Of a stretch of 64,000 bases of DNA, positions 59,196 to 64,000 are shown in pieces. Within the stretch, counting starts at the first letter, position 1; each line of letters begins with the position of its first letter. Source of the stretch: Streptomyces spirodelae (lineage in GTDB: Bacteria > Actinomycetota > Actinomycetes > Streptomycetales > Streptomycetaceae); the NCBI RefSeq assembly GCF_017676385.1, contig NZ_JAFFZN010000005.1, positions 202,609 through 266,608 of the forward strand, read 5' to 3'. The position numbers and the translations under genes were made by a program. The notes under the pieces are model-generated. The model saw only the letters and a program-made list of their open reading frames with translations. It was not told the DNA's origin and searched no databases.

Positions 59196-59642
59196 TTACA
59201 CGCACTCCTGCACTGGTTCGTCGGTCGCGCCCCGGGAGTGCCACCACGGCAGAAGCTGCACGACACCGAACGCCACCTCCACGACCAGGAAGGCCCACAG
59301 CAACCGCGTGGCTCCGTGGGTCAGCGCGTATGCCTGCCACATCGCGAACAGTGCCCGCGCCGCACCGTCGAACAGTCCGTGGACCGGAAGTGGCCTGACG
59401 ATCCGCAGCAGCGCCCAGACGACCACCACCGAGCCCATCAGGTTCGCGTACAGGATCTGCATCGGATCGAGGGCGGGCAGGCCGCCAAGCTCCAGCGCAT
59501 CGCCCACCCATGACAGTAGGCCGTGCAGGTGCGCGTACGTCCATGGCGTCGCGAATCCCGCCGTGACGACGAGGTCATACCAGGCGCTTGCCCGTATGAC
59601 GCGGAGATACGTGCGACCGGAAGGGTGGAGTGAACGCGTCAT
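59196..59642 (-). CDS. Small membrane protein under a MerR-type promoter
   Basis: A 148-residue protein with four hydrophobic segments (WYDLVVTAGFATPWTYAHL, MQILYANLMGSVVVVWALL, ARALFAMWQAYALTHG, LLWAFLVVEVAFGVVQLLPWW). No family recognised. It is transcribed away from the MerR gene from a promoter with the 19-base spacer that MerR proteins activate, so it is a probable MerR target. Confidence 0.7.
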   Translation of the reverse strand: MTRSLHPSGRTYLRVIRASAWYDLVVTAGFATPWTYAHLHGLLSWVGDALELGGLPALDPMQILYANLMGSVVVVWALLRIVRPLPVHGLFDGAARALFAMWQAYALTHGATRLLWAFLVVEVAFGVVQLLPWWHSRGATDEPVQECV

Positions 59643-59690
59643 GGTCAGGAACTCCTGCTGTTCTGCTGCGCTTCGGCAAGGACAGCGTCA

Positions 59691-59721
59691 CGCTAAAGAG
59701 TGGAGTACGCTCCAAGGTCAA
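59691..59721 (-). promoter_or_regulatory. MerR-type promoter with 19-bp spacer
   Basis: On the minus strand, TTGACC (59721-59716), exactly 19 bases, then TTAGCG (59696-59691). The spacer contains the dyad TGGAGCGTACTCCA, as in classical MerR-controlled promoters. It directs transcription of the membrane-protein gene at 59196-59642, whose leader carries CAGGAG before ATG. Confidence 0.75.
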
Positions 59722-59741
59722 GTCCGAGGGGGCGGATACTC

Positions 59742-60107
59742 ATGCGCATCGGGGAGTTGGCCGCACAAACCGGCCTGAGCAAGGACGCCATTCGCTTCTA
59801 CGAGAAGATCGGTCTCGTCACCGGCCGAAGGCTGGCCAACGGCTACCGTGACTTCCCGCCGGAAGCGGTGCTCTGGCTGCAGTACGTCCGCACCGCGCAG
59901 AAGCTGGGCTTCTCGCTGACCGAGATCGCACAGCACGGCGAGGAACTGCGTGACGCACCGGATTCCGCCGACGCACTGTCCGCACTTCTTGCGGAGAAAA
60001 TCCAGCTCATCGACGCCCGCATCGCCGAGCTCGCCACCCTGCGGGCCGACCTCGCAGCGCGCGTCGGTACGGGGTGCCCCTTGCGAGCCGCCGAACAAGT
60101 CGGCTGA
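59742..60107 (+). CDS. MerR-family regulator
   Basis: A 121-residue protein: winged HTH MRIGELAAQTGLSKDAIRFY EKIGLV, an HTH wing, then a long coiled-coil helix (LLAEKIQLIDARIAELATLRADL) and a short C-terminal VGTGCPLRAAEQ with a single cysteine. No metal-binding C-x-C pair is apparent. ATG 59742. A dyad in the adjacent promoter is its likely target. Confidence 0.88.
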   Translation: MRIGELAAQTGLSKDAIRFYEKIGLVTGRRLANGYRDFPPEAVLWLQYVRTAQKLGFSLTEIAQHGEELRDAPDSADALSALLAEKIQLIDARIAELATLRADLAARVGTGCPLRAAEQVG

Positions 60108-60121
60108 GCACACACGACGAC

Positions 60122-60153
60122 GGCCCCCGCGCCGTCGACCGGTCGCGGGGGCC
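60122..60153 (+). terminator. Terminator hairpin after the MerR gene
   Basis: GGCCCCCGCG, 12-base loop, CGCGGGGGCC: a perfect 10-bp stem starting 15 bases after the stop. Confidence 0.65.
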
Positions 60154-60297
60154 ACCGCCAAGAATTGACAGATGCGGCCCCTCGCGCCTCTCCGCCCCCA
60201 CCCGCTGGTCGTTCTCTTGGGCGGGCGGGTCGGAGCTGCATCAGGTCTTTAGGGTCAGAAGCCCCCACAGTCTGCCCGTTGACCCAGAGACCTGTGC

Positions 60298-60326
60298 TTG
60301 ACTACTCGTCAGTGACTGGTTGCTAC
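60298..60326 (+). promoter_or_regulatory. Candidate promoter of the STAND NTPase gene
   Basis: TTGACT (60298-60303), 17 bases, TGCTAC (60321-60326), 38 bases before ATG 60364. A reasonable -35 and moderate -10. Confidence 0.45.
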
Positions 60327-60363
60327 GCGTGTCTGGTTCCGCTTGTTGAGGAGTAGCTTCTGT

Positions 60364-63024
60364 ATGACTAGGCCGGATTTGCGTGCGTTGTTCCGTTCGA
60401 ATGATCGCGAAGTTAAGGCGGTCGACTTCTTCGCCGACCGGCGCGACGAATGGGACACCGTGGTGGCCAGCCTCGTACGGCACACCCAGCGGGTGCAGAG
60501 GGCCGGGTTCGATGTCGAGGACCTGGAAGCTCCCCGCCGGAACGTACTGGTCTTCTACGGCGTCGGCGGAATCGGCAAGTCCACACTGTCGCGTGCCCTG
60601 ACTGAGCATCTGAGAGATCGTGAAGGTGGCGACAGCGGCTGGTCTCCTCTCGATCCACAGGTGGGGCGAGTGGTGCCGGTCCGCGTGGATCTGTCCCGGG
60701 ACTCGGGCGGGGACTTCGAGTCCCTGATGCTGAGCCTTCGGCTGGCAGCGGCGGATCTCGGGCAACCGATGCCGACGTTCGACATCGCATTTCAGCGCTA
60801 CTGGGACCGCAACCATCCAGGTGAGCCACTGGATGAATATCTGCGCCGGCGTACGTGGTTCAGTCGTTTCTCGGGGACCCAGTCGCTGTCCGAACAGATG
60901 CAGTCGGCGTTGGCAGATGTTGCGCAAGCGGTGGCTCTTCCCGGAACCACGGGCGCCTTGGTCGGACAGGGGCTGCGGTCGCTGGTTCGCGCTCTGCGCG
61001 AGCGGCGGCATCAGATCCGTTCCCTCGCCGAGTGCCAGCGCCTCGCCGACCTGCTCGAGGCTGAGCCCGACCTCGAGGCGCTCAGCTACTACGCCCATCT
61101 GCTTGCTTGGGATCTCGACAGGGTTCCTGCGAAGCACCGGGCGACGCCGGTCGTGCTCCTTGACACCTTCGAGGACGTCGGAGATCGCGTGCATCGTGAT
61201 CTCGAACGGCTGATTCAGCGTGTGGTGTGGCTGATGCCGAACGCCCTCTTCGTCATCACTGGACGCAATCGTCTGCAGTGGGACGATACGCGGCTCGAGG
61301 GCCAGTTGGATTGGGCAGGGCCTCAGTTCTGGCCTCAGCTCGCCGGAGGCGCGACTGAAGAACCGCGGCAGCACACCGTGGGCTACCTGTCGGCAGAAGA
61401 CTGTGAGACCTACCTGTGCAAGCGGCTCACCATGGCCGGGCAACCACTGATGGATGACCGCACGCGGCACACCGTCACAGCCAACTCCCACGGACTGCCG
61501 CTGTATTTAGACCTTGCTGTCATGCGCTTCCTAGATCTCTACCGAGAGTATGGGCGGGCCCCTGAGCCGACCGAATTCAACTTCGACTTCCCGGCCCTGG
61601 TCGCACGGACATTCCGGGACCTGTCTCCGAACGTGCGACAGGTTCTGCGGGCCGTGAGTCTGTTGGACTCCTTCTCCGTCGAGCTGGCTGTCGCTGCAGC
61701 AGGACTCGACCACGATGCGCCCGCCCTGGAACTGGTGGAGCGGCCCTTCGTGGATGCTGATCCAGGCGCGCCATGGCCGTACCGCGTTCATGCACTGGTC
61801 CGGGAAGCGGTCCAAGAAGCCGATTCCACAAGCGAGGATCGCTGGAGTACGGCCGACTGGCAGAGAGCGGCGCAGCGGACGTTCGACGCCCTGGGTCGTG
61901 AGGCGTCCGGCGATCGGATCCATCTGGTTGCTGCGTTGCGCCAGGGTCTGAAGCTGGCACGTGATTACGGCTTGGAGCTCGGCTGGTTGACGGAGGCGGC
62001 GTTCCGCTATGTCGACGACTTCGTCTGGGAGCCCATCGAGATTCCCGCCCTTCCGTCTGCCGAGCCTGGCAGCGAGGAGATCAGCAGTGCTGCGGAGGCC
62101 CTGGCTGCGGCGCTGCGCGCGATCGCGCAACGCCAGCGCAGGCACCGCAGCTGGACCGCCGAGCAGCTCCGTATGGTCCTGGATTCGGACCTCCTCCCCG
62201 AACCCTTGCGGGAACTCCCGCGATACTTCCTCGCGGAGTGCGATCGGGATCTGGGCAACCTCGACGACTCTCTGGACGGTATGCAGCGGGTTGTCGATGC
62301 TGGCGGGCGACTGGCTCCTACAGCCGCTCGGGGCCTCGCGCACTTGGCCCGCCGGGTGGGGCGATTCCCACAGGTACGGGACGTGGCGGAGACCCTCGGG
62401 GCGGAGGGCCGCAAGGACCGCGTACTCGGCGATCTGTGGTGGACGCAGGGAAGCATGGCCTTGGCCTGCTCGGCGTATGCAGTGAGCCGTGATGAGGCGC
62501 TGCAACTCGGCCACGCGGGTGAGGCCGCCCTGTCCCAGGCATGCCTGGCCTTCGCGTCCGCCTATCAGGACCGCCCTCGTGCTGCGGAACAGATCGCACG
62601 CGCCCGAGATCTGCTGGGCGGCGTCTCGATCCGGTGGGCGGAGGTCCAGACACGCATCGCCGAACTCGTACGGGACGCCGGCGTCGAACCCGATCTCCCG
62701 GAGCGGGCCGAGGAGGTGGTTGCGCTGGCGAGTGAAGCCGGGCTGTCGTCTTCGGTCGCCTACATCCGCTTCGCCGTTTGTCTGCATGCAGCGGTCCTGG
62801 GCTCCGCCGAACTGCTGTCCCAGGCCAGGGCGACGTTGAAGGAGTGCGTCCGTGGTGAAGAGTTCGCCTATCTGGCAGAACTCTCCTACCTCATCGCAGA
62901 CGATGAACCCCCTGCCGAGCTCCCCCGGGCACAGTGGCTGGACGGGCAGGACCAGGTCCGGGCACGCTGGACCGCCATCGCAGAGGATCGGCGTCGGGAA
63001 GCCGCAGTGAGCAGAGGAGAGTGA
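60364..63024 (+). CDS. STAND-type NTPase with helical repeats
   Basis: About 886 residues from ATG 60364. P-loop VLVFYGVGGIGKSTLSRAL (Walker A 66-74), Walker B PVVLLDTFEDV, and sensor VITGRNRLQW mark a STAND/NB-ARC-like NTPase; winged-helix and TPR-like helical repeats follow (LGHAGEAALSQACLAFASAY, PLRELPRYFLAECDRDLGN). Such proteins act as signal or defence switches. It has one TTA leucine codon (61507-61509), suggesting bldA dependence. The phosphotransferase follows after four bases, so they form an operon. Confidence 0.75.
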   Translation: MTRPDLRALFRSNDREVKAVDFFADRRDEWDTVVASLVRHTQRVQRAGFDVEDLEAPRRNVLVFYGVGGIGKSTLSRALTEHLRDREGGDSGWSPLDPQVGRVVPVRVDLSRDSGGDFESLMLSLRLAAADLGQPMPTFDIAFQRYWDRNHPGEPLDEYLRRRTWFSRFSGTQSLSEQMQSALADVAQAVALPGTTGALVGQGLRSLVRALRERRHQIRSLAECQRLADLLEAEPDLEALSYYAHLLAWDLDRVPAKHRATPVVLLDTFEDVGDRVHRDLERLIQRVVWLMPNALFVITGRNRLQWDDTRLEGQLDWAGPQFWPQLAGGATEEPRQHTVGYLSAEDCETYLCKRLTMAGQPLMDDRTRHTVTANSHGLPLYLDLAVMRFLDLYREYGRAPEPTEFNFDFPALVARTFRDLSPNVRQVLRAVSLLDSFSVELAVAAAGLDHDAPALELVERPFVDADPGAPWPYRVHALVREAVQEADSTSEDRWSTADWQRAAQRTFDALGREASGDRIHLVAALRQGLKLARDYGLELGWLTEAAFRYVDDFVWEPIEIPALPSAEPGSEEISSAAEALAAALRAIAQRQRRHRSWTAEQLRMVLDSDLLPEPLRELPRYFLAECDRDLGNLDDSLDGMQRVVDAGGRLAPTAARGLAHLARRVGRFPQVRDVAETLGAEGRKDRVLGDLWWTQGSMALACSAYAVSRDEALQLGHAGEAALSQACLAFASAYQDRPRAAEQIARARDLLGGVSIRWAEVQTRIAELVRDAGVEPDLPERAEEVVALASEAGLSSSVAYIRFAVCLHAAVLGSAELLSQARATLKECVRGEEFAYLAELSYLIADDEPPAELPRAQWLDGQDQVRARWTAIAEDRRREAAVSRGE

Positions 63025-63028
63025 CCGG

Positions 63029-63960
63029 GTGGCGAAGTACACCACCTCAGACCAGCTCGATGTCTCCGCCCTGGCCGAGCAATACGCTCTTGATCAGGTA
63101 CGACTTACGCCTCTCGCGGGTGGGGCGGCGAACTCCAGTTTCAGGCTGTCCAGCGTCTCCGGTCAGTTCGTCCTGACGATCCTCGACAACCATGACTGGC
63201 CCAGCGCTCGGCGTCTGGCGGCGCACACTCAGGCCGCCTTCCGGCTGGGCGTGCCCACCACGGAAGTCGTCCCCTCTGTCGAGGGAGCGCTGATCATCGA
63301 GATGGGCGACCGACCCGCGATCCTCAAAAAGTGGATCCCAGGAGAGGTGCAGCAGCCATTGCCGGTGCCGCTCCTCCCTGATGCGGGACGCATTCTCGCT
63401 CAGTTGCACGCGCTTTCACCGCGATCGCCGGGCCTTGAGGACGTCCCAGCCGGGACCCGGAGACTGTCCAGCAACCACATGGCGGAAATTGCGAAGTTCG
63501 CCGACCGGGACTTTGCGCTCTGGCTGACGGGTTGGCTCGAGCGTGTCGAGGCCGTCGAAGCGGGGCGTGAACGCCGCAGCGCGGTGGTGCATGGCGACCT
63601 CTTCGCGGACAACGTCGTCGTACGTCGGGACGGTCACCTGTCAGTGCTGGACTGGGAGACGATCTCTCTTGACGATCCCCTCCTCGATCTCGGAATGGCG
63701 GCCGTAGGACTTGCTCAGGACGCCGGGAACCTGGTCCCGGCGCGACTGGACGCCCTTCTCTCCGGATACCAGGACATCGCACCGCTGTCGGACGAGGATG
63801 CGGCAGCCCTGCCGATGGAGATCGTGCACGCTGCGTTGATCATCGCCACCGCTACTACCGGCACAACATCCGCTTCCCCGACCCGGCCAAGAGCTCCATC
63901 CACAACGAGATGCTGCAGTTCGTGGATTCGGTGGAGAAAGCGACCTCGTTGCGAGGCTGA
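63029..63960 (+). pseudogene. APH-like phosphotransferase with a C-terminal frameshift
   Basis: Starts GTG 63029. Aminoglycoside/homoserine-kinase-like fold: LTPLAGGAANSSFRLSS (ATP loop), catalytic VVHGDLFADNVVV and LDWETISLDDPLLDLG. The original frame runs on without a stop to the window end. A one-base deletion near 63847 explains this: the +2 frame continues HRYYRHNIRFPDPAKSSIHN EMLQFVDSVEK to a TGA at 63958-63960, the expected end of the family. It is either a recent pseudogene or a sequencing error. Substrate unknown; its link to the NTPase upstream is by position. Confidence 0.7.
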
Positions 63961-64000
63961 GAGGGGTCGGAACAGACTCTCACCAGCGCCAGGTTGGGCT

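Noticed and set aside
44507..63998. A 15-base inverted match (CCCAACCTGGCGCTG at 44507 and its complement at 63984)
   Set aside because: One or two such matches are expected by chance in 64 kb of GC-rich DNA, and nothing in the settings links them.
1..64000. tRNA, rRNA, CRISPR arrays, complete insertion sequences, replication origins
   Set aside because: Read through for characteristic sequences; none was recognised. Short RNA genes without strong features could have been missed.

Overview
The window is very GC-rich actinobacterial DNA, almost certainly from a Streptomyces. Codon third positions are mostly G or C. There are DUF397/DUF5753 regulator pairs, a PaaX regulator, SpoIIE-type phosphatases, an F420/LLM oxidoreductase, Pgl (BREX-2) genes, frequent GTG starts with ATGA/GTGA overlaps, and a few rare TTA codons of the kind that make genes depend on bldA. 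No rRNA, tRNA, CRISPR array or complete insertion sequence was seen.

Layout. Bases 1-9.7 kb hold an HTH-MurA fusion behind an 18-bp palindrome, a secreted serine protease and a lipoprotein framed by an intact and a decayed DUF5753/DUF397 pair, an anti-sigma-type ATPase, a frame-broken FAD oxidase, an MFS exporter and a divergent CGNR regulator. Bases 9.7-18.8 kb hold a dispersed catabolic cluster best read as aerobic 2-aminobenzoate (anthranilate) degradation through CoA thioesters: ligase, FAD monooxygenase/OYE fusion, enoyl-CoA hydratase, acyl-CoA dehydrogenase, RidA and PaaX. Two of its promoter regions share a sequence. Bases 19-24.5 kb hold general metabolism and regulators. Bases 24.5-28.5 kb hold arginine deiminase, ornithine carbamoyltransferase and an amino-acid permease. 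Bases 28.5-32.1 kb hold a DUF5954 protein and a phosphatase/MASE1 pair.

Bases 32.2-41.5 kb are the most unusual block. They carry a full counterpart of the uncharacterised Escherichia coli yhf cluster (yhfZ, Y, U, T, php, S, X, W, plus an aldo/keto reductase), all on the minus strand and tightly spaced. A perfect AGAATC-N3-GATTCT palindrome sits in the yhfZ promoter and related half-sites lie before yhfY. Bases 41.6-46.9 kb hold a large sensor phosphatase, a LysA-like PLP enzyme and a DUF1266 protein.

Bases 47-64 kb look like a defence/accessory island. It has a nuclease-helicase flanked by two copies of a repeat, then pglW and pglX (BREX-2 kinase and methyltransferase; pglY and pglZ are not in the window), a secreted I36-like protein, a MerR-controlled membrane protein, a STAND NTPase with a TTA codon, and a frame-shifted phosphotransferase at the end of the window.

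Dispersed repeats (45 bp, 33 bp, and about 70-90 bp with a hairpin) occur within genes and between them. Several have entered coding sequences in frame.
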